A DNA stretch of 64,000 nucleotides from Chloroflexota bacterium (GTDB lineage Bacteria; Chloroflexota; Dehalococcoidia; Lucifugimonadales; UBA3495), in contig JACZUF010000013.1 in the NCBI GenBank assembly GCA_022573285.1, forward strand, positions 1-64,000, read 5' to 3'. Shown in pieces: positions 36,128 through 46,386 of the stretch. Made by a program: the position numbers and the translations under genes. The notes beneath the pieces were generated by a model. The model was given only the letters and a program-made list of their open reading frames with translations, searched no databases and was not told the origin of the DNA. Positions within the stretch are counted from its first letter, which is position 1, and the number at the start of each line of letters is the position of its first letter.

Positions 36128-38431
36128 CTATTCCCCCTTAGACTCAATGGCCGCCAGGATAACGTCGGGGGTCATGGGCAGGTCGCGCATCGGGACGCCG
36201 ATGGCGTTGGAGACGGCGATAGCCATGGCCGGCAAGGGAGGGATGATGGGCGCTTCGCCGACTCCCCGCAGTCCGAACGGATGCTTCGGGTTGGGGACCT
36301 CGATCATCACCGTGTCGATCATCGGCACGTCCAGCGAAGTCGGCATCCGGTAGTCCAGGAAACTGGAGTTCAGCATGGCGCCGTTCTCGTCGTAGACGTA
36401 GCTTTCGTTGAGCGCCCAGCCGATGCCCTGGACCGTGCCGCCTTGGATCTGGCCCTCAACATATGCGGGGTGTACGGCGGTGCCCACGTCCATGAAAGCG
36501 GTGTAACGCAGGATATCGACCTTGCCGGTCTCGGGGTCCACTTCGACGTCCACCAGATTGCCCGCGATGATGGGCCCGCTCCCTGGGGAAGCGGTTGAAA
36601 CCGAACAGGTCACCGGGCCGCCGGTCCGCATCAGCCGCGCCGACAGGTCTTGGAAGCTGATGGTGTCTTCGGTTTTGCCGCAGATGAACGTCCCGCTGTC
36701 GAAGTTGATATCTTCGTCCTCCACTTCCCAGAGGATGGCCGCCCGGGCTTTCATCAACCGTATGATCTCTTCCGCGGCCTGGATGGCGGCGAGTCCGGTG
36801 TCGAAGGCGGTGCGGCTGCCTCCGGTGACCCCGGTCCAGCCGATGGTGTCGGTGTCCACCACGGTGGGCGACACGTCCTCTGCGCGCAGTCCCAAGACCT
36901 CGGCGGCCTGCATGGCGACGGCGGTCCGGGTACCCCCGATGTCCACCGATCCGGTAATCAGGTTTATGGTGCCGTCGCTATTGACGTTGATGGTGGCCGA
37001 CGATGCCTGTCCGCCCTGCCAGCGGTAACCGATTGCGACGCCCCGGCCCTGGTTGGGGCCAGTGAGCGGAGTCTGATAGTGGGAATGGGCCTTCATAGCC
37101 TCTTCCATCTCCCTCACGCCGAAATGAGGGTGGGGCACGCCGTTGGGCATCCGGTCGCCCTCTTTGACAACGTTCTTCAACCGGAACTCCAGCGGGTCTA
37201 GGCCCAGCTTTTCGGCCAGTTCGTCGATGACCGGCTCCACGGAGAATGCCCCTTGGGGTTGGCCCGGAGCACGGTAAGCCTGGACCTTCTGTTTGTTGCA
37301 GACCACATCGTAGCCGTCGACGAGCAGGTTTTCGATGTTGTAGGCCCCGGTGGCGCACAGGGTCGCGCCGCCGATCGGGGAACCGGGATAGGCCCCGGCC
37401 TCGAAGGCCATCCACAGTTGGGCGGCCGTAATCTTCCCGTCCTTGGTGGCGCCGATTTTGGTTCGCATCCGGGACGCCGAGGTTGGGCCGGTGCCTTCGA
37501 ATACGTCTTTGCGGGTCATGACCACCTGCACGGGACGGCCGCTCTTCTTGGACAAGACCGCGGCCACGGGCTCTAAGTAGGTGGTGATCTTGGCCCCGAA
37601 GCCGCCGCCGATCTCAGTGGGGATTACCCTGATCTGCGATTCGGGGATGTCCAAGATGGCGGCGCAAGATGAGCGTATGGCGAACGAGCCCTGGGTGCAG
37701 GTCCAGATGGTGAGGCGTCCGTCTCCGGCCCAGGTGGCCGTGGAAGCGTGGGGCTCGATGTAACCCTGGTGGACCGTTTGGGTGGTGAATTCCCGTTCGA
37801 CGATCACGTCGGCCTCTTGGAACCCCTTTTCCACGTCCCCCAGTTTGTGCTGGATGTGGCTGGCGATGTTGCTTTTCACTTCGGTGTCGTCGCCCCTGGC
37901 GAAGCGCTCCAACTTGAAGTAGGTGGTCAGGTTCTCGTGGAGCAACGGAGCGTCTTCTTTCATGGCCTCAACTAAAGTGAGGACCGGCTTCAAGACCTCA
38001 TAATCGACCTCTAAAAGCTCCAATGCCTGCTCCGCGATGTGGGGGCTGGTGGCCGAAACGGCGGCCACGGCATGCCCTATGTAGAGGACCTTGCCGGCGG
38101 CCATGACGTGCTCCGCCATCATGCGGGCGTTGCCCTGGGTCTCGGCCAGGTCGATCATCTTATCGGCGATGATGGGGAAGTCCTTGGACGTGACCACTGC
38201 GGTGACGCCGGTCAGCGCCTCCGCCTTCTTGGTGTCGATGGACCGTATGCGGGCGTGGGCGTGGGGACTGCGCAGCACCTTGCCGTGCAGCATGCCTGAG
38301 AGCTGTATGTCGGCCCCGTACTTGGCCGCCCCGATGACTTTGTCCACACCGTCGTGGCGGATGGGCCGGGTGCCCACGACGTCGTATTTACTGGTTTCCT
38401 GGGACTGCTGGCCGGTGGTGGTCGTGGTCAT
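36128..38431 (-). CDS. Xanthine dehydrogenase-family molybdopterin-binding subunit
   Basis: DGVDKVIGAAKYGADIQLSGMLHGKVLRSPHAHARI, IGGGFGAK, VQAYRAPGQPQGAFSVEPVID, RGVGEAPIIPPLPAMAIAVSNAIG. Confidence 0.93.
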   Translation of the reverse strand: MTTTTTGQQSQETSKYDVVGTRPIRHDGVDKVIGAAKYGADIQLSGMLHGKVLRSPHAHARIRSIDTKKAEALTGVTAVVTSKDFPIIADKMIDLAETQGNARMMAEHVMAAGKVLYIGHAVAAVSATSPHIAEQALELLEVDYEVLKPVLTLVEAMKEDAPLLHENLTTYFKLERFARGDDTEVKSNIASHIQHKLGDVEKGFQEADVIVEREFTTQTVHQGYIEPHASTATWAGDGRLTIWTCTQGSFAIRSSCAAILDIPESQIRVIPTEIGGGFGAKITTYLEPVAAVLSKKSGRPVQVVMTRKDVFEGTGPTSASRMRTKIGATKDGKITAAQLWMAFEAGAYPGSPIGGATLCATGAYNIENLLVDGYDVVCNKQKVQAYRAPGQPQGAFSVEPVIDELAEKLGLDPLEFRLKNVVKEGDRMPNGVPHPHFGVREMEEAMKAHSHYQTPLTGPNQGRGVAIGYRWQGGQASSATINVNSDGTINLITGSVDIGGTRTAVAMQAAEVLGLRAEDVSPTVVDTDTIGWTGVTGGSRTAFDTGLAAIQAAEEIIRLMKARAAILWEVEDEDINFDSGTFICGKTEDTISFQDLSARLMRTGGPVTCSVSTASPGSGPIIAGNLVDVEVDPETGKVDILRYTAFMDVGTAVHPAYVEGQIQGGTVQGIGWALNESYVYDENGAMLNSSFLDYRMPTSLDVPMIDTVMIEVPNPKHPFGLRGVGEAPIIPPLPAMAIAVSNAIGVPMRDLPMTPDVILAAIESKGE

Positions 38432-38566
38432 TATTCCCCCAATCCTGGCGGGCTTGGGCCCGGATGAGATTTTGCAGCTAATAGACTGTGCGCCCCACTA
38501 TATCCCTGGCGGTGTAGATGTCAATTGCAGTTTAGCGGCGCAGGCGCTTCTACGAGGCTAGAAGCT

Positions 38567-39526
38567 CTAGCCTCTAACGGCAGGCAGCACCTCTTTGCCG
38601 CAGAGTTCCAACTGGCCGGACTGGTCCGGGCCGCCGAATCGGATGACGATGGTCTGGACGCCGACGGCGATGAACCCCTTCAGCCAGTCCCTGGCCTCCT
38701 GGACGTTGCCGGTGAAAACGCTCTGCGAGCGGGCCATGGTCTCAAAGGGCGTGTTGTAGTAGCCCTCTATGAACTCACGCATCTCCCGCTCGGCTGTGGC
38801 CTTGTCCTCGTTGATGTTCAGGGTGGTGTACAGGGCCCGGTGCAGGCGGCCGGCGTCCGTGCCCGTCTCCTTGGCCAGGGCCTCGATCTGCTGCCACCCC
38901 TGGGTGAACGTCTCCGGCGAGGTGGGGTTGGGGAACCAGCCGTCGCCGATCCGCAGCATCCTCCGTTGGGGCTTCTCGGTGCTGGCGGCCATCCAGATTG
39001 GAACGCCGCCCTTCTGTACCGGATGCAATCCCAGGCTAATACCGTCCAGTTGAAAGTGGCGGCCAGCGAAAGTGACTTCGGGCTCGGTCCAGAGCCTCCG
39101 CATGACCGTCACGCACTCTTCGAAGATGCTCACCCGGTGCCGGAAGGACACTCCGCAGGCGTTGAATTCCTTCTCCACGGCCGGCGTCTTGCTGGCGATT
39201 CCCACGCCGAGGATGACCCGGCCCTGGGAGATGATGTCCAGGTTGGCGACCTCGTTGGCCAATATAACCGGGTTGCGCAAGGCGGGCAGGAACACGGCCG
39301 TGCCCAACTTCACCCGCTTGGTGCGCCCGGCGATGGCCGCAAGGGTGCTGAGCGCCTCCAAACGGGGACGGGCCAGTACGCTGTCTCCGCACCAGACGGA
39401 GTCGAACCCGTGGCCTTCGGCCCGTTCCGCCAGGTCGATCATCGACGCAAAATCGGGGTTTCCAGGGGCCATGACAACCTCTCGGGTGGGGAGCAGGTAG
39501 CCGAAAGAAGTCTGTGCGTTCGCCAT
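38567..39526 (-). CDS. LLM class flavin-dependent oxidoreductase
   Basis: GYLLPTREVVM...MIDLAERAEGHGFDSVWCGDSVLARPRLEALSTLAAIAGRTKRVKLGTAVFLPALRNPVILANEVANLD. Confidence 0.92.
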   Translation of the reverse strand: MANAQTSFGYLLPTREVVMAPGNPDFASMIDLAERAEGHGFDSVWCGDSVLARPRLEALSTLAAIAGRTKRVKLGTAVFLPALRNPVILANEVANLDIISQGRVILGVGIASKTPAVEKEFNACGVSFRHRVSIFEECVTVMRRLWTEPEVTFAGRHFQLDGISLGLHPVQKGGVPIWMAASTEKPQRRMLRIGDGWFPNPTSPETFTQGWQQIEALAKETGTDAGRLHRALYTTLNINEDKATAEREMREFIEGYYNTPFETMARSQSVFTGNVQEARDWLKGFIAVGVQTIVIRFGGPDQSGQLELCGKEVLPAVRG

Positions 39527-39640
39527 TAAAGGGCCTCGCTCTTCGATTTGCAGGGATACGGTAATTGGGGTGTCCTTCCGCGGAAGGACACCCCTGCCAG
39601 GCCCTAGATTATAGCCTGCCGGGACGGATGCCGCGGCGCG

Positions 39641-40927
39641 TTAGTCTTCGCGCCGCATTCCCACCCGGTACGCTCCGTAGAGCATCATTCCCAGGACAGC
39701 CACCAGGCCCGCGCTGCCCAGGGGTGCGAAGATGGCCAGATTGCGGCCCAGGGTTGACGATTCCTGCTCCTGGAACGTTATGTCCAATCGGGCGCCGGGC
39801 TCCTCCGACCCGGTGTCCCCGGCTTGGCCCTCCTGGACCTCTTTGAAGACCAGCCCGCCCTGGTCCTCCACGGCGGTGACCAGCAGACTGAAGTCTTCAG
39901 CAAAGACCCGCACCGTCATCAGCGCCCGTTGGCGGCCGCCTTGGATCGTGGTGAATACCCGGTCGATCTCTCCGCCCACCTGGCCAACCACCCCTTTGAT
40001 CGCATTCACGCTGCCGCCCACATCTGAAGACTCGATGGTAAGCGAGCCCCACGGCGCTTGGCCGTTGTCCTTCTGGGGCGGGGTCAGGAAAACGGTGATG
40101 CTGGCCAGGTCAACCCGCCGTTCCAGGAAGTTCAATTGGCCCTGCAGCCGCTCCAACTCAGTGCGCACCCGTGTCAACTCCTGCTCGATGATCAGGATCT
40201 CGCTAATTTTCTCCGCCCGGTCCAACAGGGAGAGCAAACTCAGTTCCTCCCGCTGGGCGCCCTTCAGCCGGGCTTCCAGGTCGATGAACCGCTCGGTGAC
40301 GTCTTCGCTCCCGGCGTTCTCGTTCTGCACCTCTCCCAGGGCCTTGATCTGCTCGAACACCGAGAAAAACTCGGCCTGGGGCACCCGCACCGTCAGGGTT
40401 GACTCTTGGGACTCGCCTACGCCGAAGCTGGAGAGTTGCTCGACAAACCCGCCTGCGCCCTCGGCGATGGCCCGCACCCGGGCGGCCGCGGTGGGAACGT
40501 CGGGCACCTCCACGGACATGGAGCCTTGGGATATGACCTGCCGCTGGCCTAATGTACCGGAGACGATTCGACTGGCCGCGCTCGAGGTCTGGAAGGCCGT
40601 CTCATTGGCACGTCCAAAGCTAGGTCCGCTTTTGAAGGCGTCGTTGGTGACGGTTACCGTCATTGCGCTGTCTTCCCGGAATCCGCCCGGAGCCGGGGCG
40701 CTAGCCGGTATTGCGGCTTCGCCGAATCCCGTTGCTGGGCGGCCGGGCTCGATCGTCGAGAACGTACCGCCCCCACCGGCCAACGGCCCCGCCGTGAACA
40801 TCCAAGTCAAGAACACGGCAACTGCCACGGTCAGCGCCGCGGTTATCCCCAGCAGAGAAATTTTATTTAAATGCGGGTTCGGCCAGAACCGGCCTCGCGA
40901 GATGGCTGAAATTGCAGAGTTGCTCAT
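39641..40927 (-). CDS. DUF4349-domain membrane protein
   Basis: Start MSNSAISAI; RQVISQGSMSVEVPDVPTAAARVRAIAEGAGGFVEQ, ERFIDLEARLKGAQREELSLLSLLDRAEKISEILIIEQELTRVRTELERLQGQLNFLERRVDLASITV. Confidence 0.85.
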   Translation of the reverse strand: MSNSAISAISRGRFWPNPHLNKISLLGITAALTVAVAVFLTWMFTAGPLAGGGGTFSTIEPGRPATGFGEAAIPASAPAPGGFREDSAMTVTVTNDAFKSGPSFGRANETAFQTSSAASRIVSGTLGQRQVISQGSMSVEVPDVPTAAARVRAIAEGAGGFVEQLSSFGVGESQESTLTVRVPQAEFFSVFEQIKALGEVQNENAGSEDVTERFIDLEARLKGAQREELSLLSLLDRAEKISEILIIEQELTRVRTELERLQGQLNFLERRVDLASITVFLTPPQKDNGQAPWGSLTIESSDVGGSVNAIKGVVGQVGGEIDRVFTTIQGGRQRALMTVRVFAEDFSLLVTAVEDQGGLVFKEVQEGQAGDTGSEEPGARLDITFQEQESSTLGRNLAIFAPLGSAGLVAVLGMMLYGAYRVGMRRED

Positions 40928-41176
40928 CAGGGTCTCCTTTCTGTCACCGGAGCGGTGGACGCTCCCGGCTGTGCGCGCCAAATTCCTGTTACTGAGCTAG
41001 ACGGAAAGGAGACGGTAAAAGTTCCCTGCGGAGTCGGAGGATTGGCCGCTGAAACAAAAGATCCGGCGCGATAGTCAGCGCTTTGGCTTAATATGGAGGT
41101 GAAACTTAATTAATCCAACCGCCGTTTTAAGATCATTGATGTGTAGTCTGACTTTTGTTAGGTGAGCTAAGCCCGT

Positions 41177-41725
41177 ATGGCTATTAACGCGAAACGGATA
41201 TCGAAATACGTCCGTGTTTTTCTGCTCGTGCTTGGGCTAGTTCTCGTCATTGCCTGTGGTTCTGAGGCGGTTGTGGAATCCGGGACCGGCCAAAACGTGA
41301 CGGCCATACCTACGGCTGTCCCAAGTCCTGACGCGGAAGCTGGCCGGCCACAACCTGGCGCGGCAAGAATCCTAGCGTCGGGCGAGTTTCGTTTGCCTGC
41401 TGCCAATGCCTTCGGAGAGCCTGGGTTTCACGAAGTGCTTACGGCCACCCACGATCTGCCTTCGGACCTGAGCAGCATTACCGGAAAGAGGTTGGTGCTC
41501 AGGCTCTGGGACGCTGGCCGGCCAGAGCGTAACTGCAACAGCGAACACCCGTTATCCGGCTGCGCAACCGTGGACTGGTCGGATGCGCCGGGCCGCCCCA
41601 ACGTTCCACCCCGTGGAGTATTCGACAACAGCATCACGTTCCAGTTTGCGGCCGGCGAGCGCAACTTCTTTCTCAGCGAGTCGAGCGATCTCAAAGATAA
41701 GCCGGATTCCTTCGACCCAGGTTGA
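41177..41725 (+). CDS. Hypothetical lipoprotein
   Basis: N-terminal signal with lipobox LVIAC. Confidence 0.65.
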   Translation: MAINAKRISKYVRVFLLVLGLVLVIACGSEAVVESGTGQNVTAIPTAVPSPDAEAGRPQPGAARILASGEFRLPAANAFGEPGFHEVLTATHDLPSDLSSITGKRLVLRLWDAGRPERNCNSEHPLSGCATVDWSDAPGRPNVPPRGVFDNSITFQFAAGERNFFLSESSDLKDKPDSFDPG

Positions 41726-41917
41726 CCGCACACGTCGGTGGGCGGTTCCGCCCGCGAGTGGAGCACCGCGGTTGAAACGGCGGTTGGCCCGGAGTCGGGC
41801 GCCGGCAGAGCGGTCCAATTGCGGCTGGTAATGACAAAGTTTGGGTCGCCAAGCGTCCGGATCGGGTACGAGATAAGTCTGGAGCCGAACCAGTAGTTCA
41901 AAACCCCGAACTCTTCG

Positions 41918-42910
41918 CTATTGCGTGCTTGTCCGCCACATCACTTCAAATATTTGTTCTTCTTCGTCGAACCCTTTGAGCGTTCTCCACCCAAGGTCCG
42001 AGTACTCATGCTCGGTGTTGGCATGGCCACTGGCGACTTTTCGCAATAGGTCAGACACAAATATTTGGCCTCCGGCGGCCTCATTCATGATCCTGGCGGC
42101 CACAACAACGGCGGTGCCAAAGTAATCATCTTCCTCTTTTATTACTTCCCCCAAATTGACTCCGATGCGTACCTTTAATTGCCGGTCCGGGTTTTGGCGG
42201 TTGAACTCTTCCAGTTCTTTTTGAATTTCCACCGCGCAGGAGACGGCTTTCCGTGCGCTGTAGAAGGCGATCATGAAACCGTCGCCGGTGGTTTTTACTT
42301 CCTGGCCGCCATGGTTGTCCAGTTGTTGGCGGATTATCCTGCTGTGGACCGCCAACAGCGACTGGTTTTCCTCATCGCCCAATCGAGTGAGCAACTGAGT
42401 TGAACCTTCCAAGTCGGTAAACATGATGCTGGCGGTGATTTCCCGTACGCGCCGCTCTAGCTGAGTGTAGGCTTGCTCCAATTCCTTGAGAAGATTCTGT
42501 TGCTGGTCCTCGGCATTCCTGCGGGCCTGCCGTCCTTCGGCCTCGCGCAGCTCCCTTTCAACTGCGGGGCCCAGCCTGGCCAGATTGCCCTTTAAGATGT
42601 AGTCATGGGCACCCGATTTCATGGCTGCCACGGCAAGGTCTTCGCCTATGCTGCCCGAAACGATGATAAACGGCAGGTCCAGACCCGTCTCGTGCAGCAG
42701 CTTCAAAGCTTGGAGGGAATTGAACCTGGGCAGACCGTGGTCACAGAGAACAACCTCCCACCCGCCTTCTTCCAACGCGGCGCTCATTTCTTGCTCGGTT
42801 TCGACCCGTTCGGATACCGGGTCGAACTGCGCTCTGCGCAGTTCCCGCAACATCAGTGCCGCGTCATCTTCCTGGTCTTCGACGATCAGGACCCGCAACG
42901 GAGTGCTCAT
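41918..42910 (-). CDS. Response regulator with class III adenylate/guanylate cyclase domain
   Basis: REC: VLIVEDQEDDAALM...VVLCDHGLPRF...FIIVSG; cyclase: ITASIMFTDLEGSTQLLTRLGDE, EVKTTGDGFMIAF, VRIGVNLGEV. Confidence 0.9.
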   Translation of the reverse strand: MSTPLRVLIVEDQEDDAALMLRELRRAQFDPVSERVETEQEMSAALEEGGWEVVLCDHGLPRFNSLQALKLLHETGLDLPFIIVSGSIGEDLAVAAMKSGAHDYILKGNLARLGPAVERELREAEGRQARRNAEDQQQNLLKELEQAYTQLERRVREITASIMFTDLEGSTQLLTRLGDEENQSLLAVHSRIIRQQLDNHGGQEVKTTGDGFMIAFYSARKAVSCAVEIQKELEEFNRQNPDRQLKVRIGVNLGEVIKEEDDYFGTAVVVAARIMNEAAGGQIFVSDLLRKVASGHANTEHEYSDLGWRTLKGFDEEEQIFEVMWRTSTQ

Positions 42911-42922
42911 TCAGGCCTCCCA

Positions 42923-43360
42923 TCACCTGGGCGGAGGTTCGTTCAATACCAGCCAATACTGGCCAAGCTGACGAACCGCCTCGGTGAATTGCGTAAAGTC
43001 CACCGGCTTTTGAATGTAGCTATTGGCGCCGAGATTGTAGCTGTCGATCAGGTCTTGGTCCTCCTTGGAGGAGGTGAGGACGACCACGGGTAGGCGTTTG
43101 GTCCGGTCATCGGCCCGGATACGGCGCAAGACTTCCAGGCCGTCGGTCCGGGGAAGCTTAAGGTCCAGCAAGACCAATTTCGGCAGGTCGTTTACATCAC
43201 GGCCCGAATGGGAACCGGTGGCGAACACGTAGTCCAGCGCTTCGACCCCGTCGTGGGCCACGAATACTTCATTAGTGATGTCGTTTCGCTGCAGGGCGCG
43301 GATGGTCAACGCCTCGTCGTCGGGGTTGTCTTCCACCAGCAGGATAACCTCACCGCTCAT
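42923..43360 (-). CDS. Response regulator receiver protein (Rcp1-like, single REC domain)
   Basis: ILLVEDNPDDEALTIRAL...LVLLDLKLPRTDGLEVLRRIR...LPVVVLTSS...SYIQKPVDF. Confidence 0.92.
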   Translation of the reverse strand: MSGEVILLVEDNPDDEALTIRALQRNDITNEVFVAHDGVEALDYVFATGSHSGRDVNDLPKLVLLDLKLPRTDGLEVLRRIRADDRTKRLPVVVLTSSKEDQDLIDSYNLGANSYIQKPVDFTQFTEAVRQLGQYWLVLNEPPPR

Positions 43361-43376
43361 TGTTTCTGATCCTCCG

Positions 43377-45258
43377 TCACCCCAGGGTGAAAAAGAATGT
43401 AGCGCCCTGCTCCACTTCGGCCTCGGCCCAGACACGTCCCCCGTGGCGGTGGATGATGCGCTGAACGGTGGCCAGTCCGATGCCGGTGCCGGAAAACTCG
43501 GTCATGGCGTGGAGCCGCTGGAAGGCGCCGAAGAGATTGGCCGCGTAGGCCATATCGAAGCCGGCGCCGTCGTCCCGCACGAAATAGGCCGGCCGGCCAT
43601 CCTTTTCGGTAACGCCGAACTCAATTGTTGCTGTTGGATGGTTCCCGGTAAATTTCCAGGCATTCCCCATAAGGTTATCCAGCACCGTGCGCAATAGGTG
43701 CGGGTCTCCCATTGTAACGGCTCCCTCCGCCACTTCAAAGGTCACTTGACGTCCTGAGTCCTCTCGTTGCAGCTCCGTGGCCACCAGCCGGGCTATGGAG
43801 CTCAGGTCCACCTGTTCGCGGCGAATGTCTCCCCGCGTCACCCGGGACAGATTCAGCAGATCGTCGATTAATATACCCATCCGCTGACTGGCGGCGCGGG
43901 TGAGCCCCAGATAGTCTTTCCCCTGCTCATCCAACTTGTCCCCGTAGTCTTCAAGTAATGCCTGGCTGAAACCGTCGATGCTCCGCAGGGGCGACCGCAG
44001 GTCGTGGGAGACCGAGTAGTTGAAGGCTTCCAACTCTTCGTTGACTGCGGCAAGCTCGATGTCGCGGCGTTGCAGGTCTTCCGTCATCTTATTGAATGCG
44101 TCCGCCAGCATTCCGATCTCGTCTCTAGAACCGACCTCGACTCTGGTGGAGAGGTCGCCTCCAGCAATAACCGTGCGTGGCCCGGGTCAACCGTTCCAAT
44201 GGACGGATTGTCCGCCACGTGACCCACAGCGCCATCGCGCAGATATACAGGAAAACACCTGTCAAAGCGACCAAGAACCACTGGATCTGGTCAATTTTCT
44301 CGCGGGCCTCCCGCTCGAACATGCCTATGGCCACGGTACTCTGCCGCACCAGAGGCTCGCTGCTGGCCGCAATCGCCTCGGCGGCCTCCAATCCCTCGGC
44401 AAACTCCTCCGCCACGGGAATCAAGGCCTGGATATCCTCGTAAAATTCATCCCACAGCACCGACAAGCCGTTTATCGGGTCCAGCAACTCCCGCCTGAGG
44501 GCGCCGCCAACCGGGCGCAAGGCCAGGGCCGGGTCGCCGTCGAGTAAAACTCGCAATACGTCGTCGGTGTTTCCGGAATCTTCGGCCAGATCCGGCGCGT
44601 TTTGCCGCGGGTCCTGGGCTATCTCCGACACCCGGAAGCGCATCCGGCTCAGGGCCTGGCCAACTCCGGTGAGCGCGGCCGAGGAGTTGAGGTCCACCTC
44701 GCTTTCCCCGGATAGCTCGAGGGTTTCCAATGCCCGGTCATGGGCTAGAAACAGGGCTGGGAAACGGCCGGTGACTTGCAAGGCCAGCTCCTGTACTTGC
44801 CGGCCGGCCGGGGCCGTTTCGCTAACCACCGTCGCATTCCGGTAGATGGGCTGCCAAATCTTGTCGATACGGTCGAACTGAGATTGGATGTAGGCCGGCG
44901 CCACCGGCAGATCAAAAGCGGTCCCGAGAGTGCCGAAGGCCAGGCCCCCATCGCGCAGCGCTTTCAAGTTCAAGTCGAATTCGTTGGCTGCTTGCTGCAG
45001 CCTGCCGCCGGACTGTTGGTCGCCGCCGATGGCCTTGGCCGCGCGGTCGACTATGCGCTGGACGGCCAACCGCTGCTCCGTGGCCACAGTCACTACCGAA
45101 GCGACGCCACCTTGCTGGCGCACCTGAAGAAAGACCGCGCCGATGGCGAACAGCATCAGCACGGCCATGACCGACAGTCCTAACCCTACCTTGCGGGTAA
45201 GGCTGGCGCCGACCCAGCCAAAGATGTTCATTGTTGCGAAGGCAGAGGTCAATGCCAT
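43377..45258 (-). pseudogene. Sensor histidine kinase, frameshifted in HAMP (or sequencing error): TM-sensor-TM-HAMP in ORF 44125-45258, HAMP end-HisKA-HATPase in ORF 43377-44111
   Basis: First ORF ends ...VTWRTIRPLERLTRATH|GYCW (out of frame). Another frame of the same DNA reads TVIAGGDLSTRVEVGSRDEIGMLADAFNKMTEDLQ...FNYSVSHDLRSPLRSIDGFS, continuing the HAMP domain. Confidence 0.9.
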
Positions 45259-45607
45259 CGATGGATTCCCAGCGAAATTGCCTTATTTATGAGGTTTATC
45301 GGAAATGGAGGCCTCGCCGCCCAACAGATTGTACACCGGCCTTGGTTCTGCCGCCCGTGAATTTCCATTCGGAATTAAAGAAGAGGTTGCCTCCGGGATG
45401 AGAGTAGACGGCCTCCACCAAATGGTGGTACGGCTAGAATTCACTGGAAAGCGTGAAGTGGCCACGCCGAGCAGGAGCTCCAACCCTAGGCGGGATAGGG
45501 CGGCGTTGCCTGAATAATCCACATTTGGCCTATTACGTTTCGGGAATGACGGTGGGCCAGACTGACCTTGATGTTACAATTGCTGCTCAAATACAGTCTG
45601 GTTCCCC

Positions 45608-46315
45608 GTGGCGGTGGTGCCGATGGACCGCATGACAACTCCCGAATTTCTCGCCAAGGTTCCCATCTTCGAAAACCTCACCCCCGAGCAGCTTAAGCCT
45701 CTGGGTGAGAAGATGCGCACCAGGAAATACCAACGGGGCGAGGTGGTGTTCCATCAGGACGACCCCGGCGACCGGATGCACATTATCGTCCAAGGGCGCG
45801 TGCGCATATCCATAGATTCGTATGACGGCCGTGAAAAGGACGTAGCCCTGCTGAATCCCGGCGACTGCTTCGGTGAGATGGCCCTCTTGGACGGCTCAAA
45901 CCGCTCCGCCAACGCCACCGCGGTGGACGACATCGAGACCCTGGTCCTGCTTCGTGACGACTTCATCAAGTTCATCGGGGAGTATCCCCAGGTGGCGGCC
46001 CAGACCACCGCGATCTTGACCAACCGCCTGCGGAACACCAATCAGATGATGGGTGACCTGGCGTTTCTGGACGTACCCACCCGCGTGGCCAAGCAACTCA
46101 TTGGACTTGCCGAGAACCAACTGGGCGGGGCCGCTCCCGACGGGCCCGTCGAGATATCCATCGGCCAGGACGAGCTGGCGCGCCTGGTGGGCTCAACCCG
46201 CGAGACCGTGAGCCGCGCCCTGACCAGCTACCGCCGCATGGGACTGCTCACCACCTCCCACCGCCGCATCTCCATCACCGACCTGGACGGCCTTGAAAGC
46301 ATGGCGTCCGACTAG
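45608..46315 (+). CDS. Crp/Fnr family transcriptional regulator
   Basis: cNMP-binding fold (GEVVFHQDDPGDRMHIIVQGRVRI...GDCFGEMALLDGSNRSANATA) and HTH (GQDELARLVGSTRETVSRALTSYRRMGLL). Confidence 0.93.
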   Translation: MAVVPMDRMTTPEFLAKVPIFENLTPEQLKPLGEKMRTRKYQRGEVVFHQDDPGDRMHIIVQGRVRISIDSYDGREKDVALLNPGDCFGEMALLDGSNRSANATAVDDIETLVLLRDDFIKFIGEYPQVAAQTTAILTNRLRNTNQMMGDLAFLDVPTRVAKQLIGLAENQLGGAAPDGPVEISIGQDELARLVGSTRETVSRALTSYRRMGLLTTSHRRISITDLDGLESMASD

Positions 46316-46386
46316 GTCTCGGTCTTCTCTCGCCGCCCAGGTTATGTTCGCTCCAAACCTAATCGATAAGTATTTGCCGGCGACCG

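Noticed and set aside
39732-41000. 422-aa plus-strand ORF
   Set aside because: Antisense to the DUF4349 gene; Ser/Arg-rich shadow frame.
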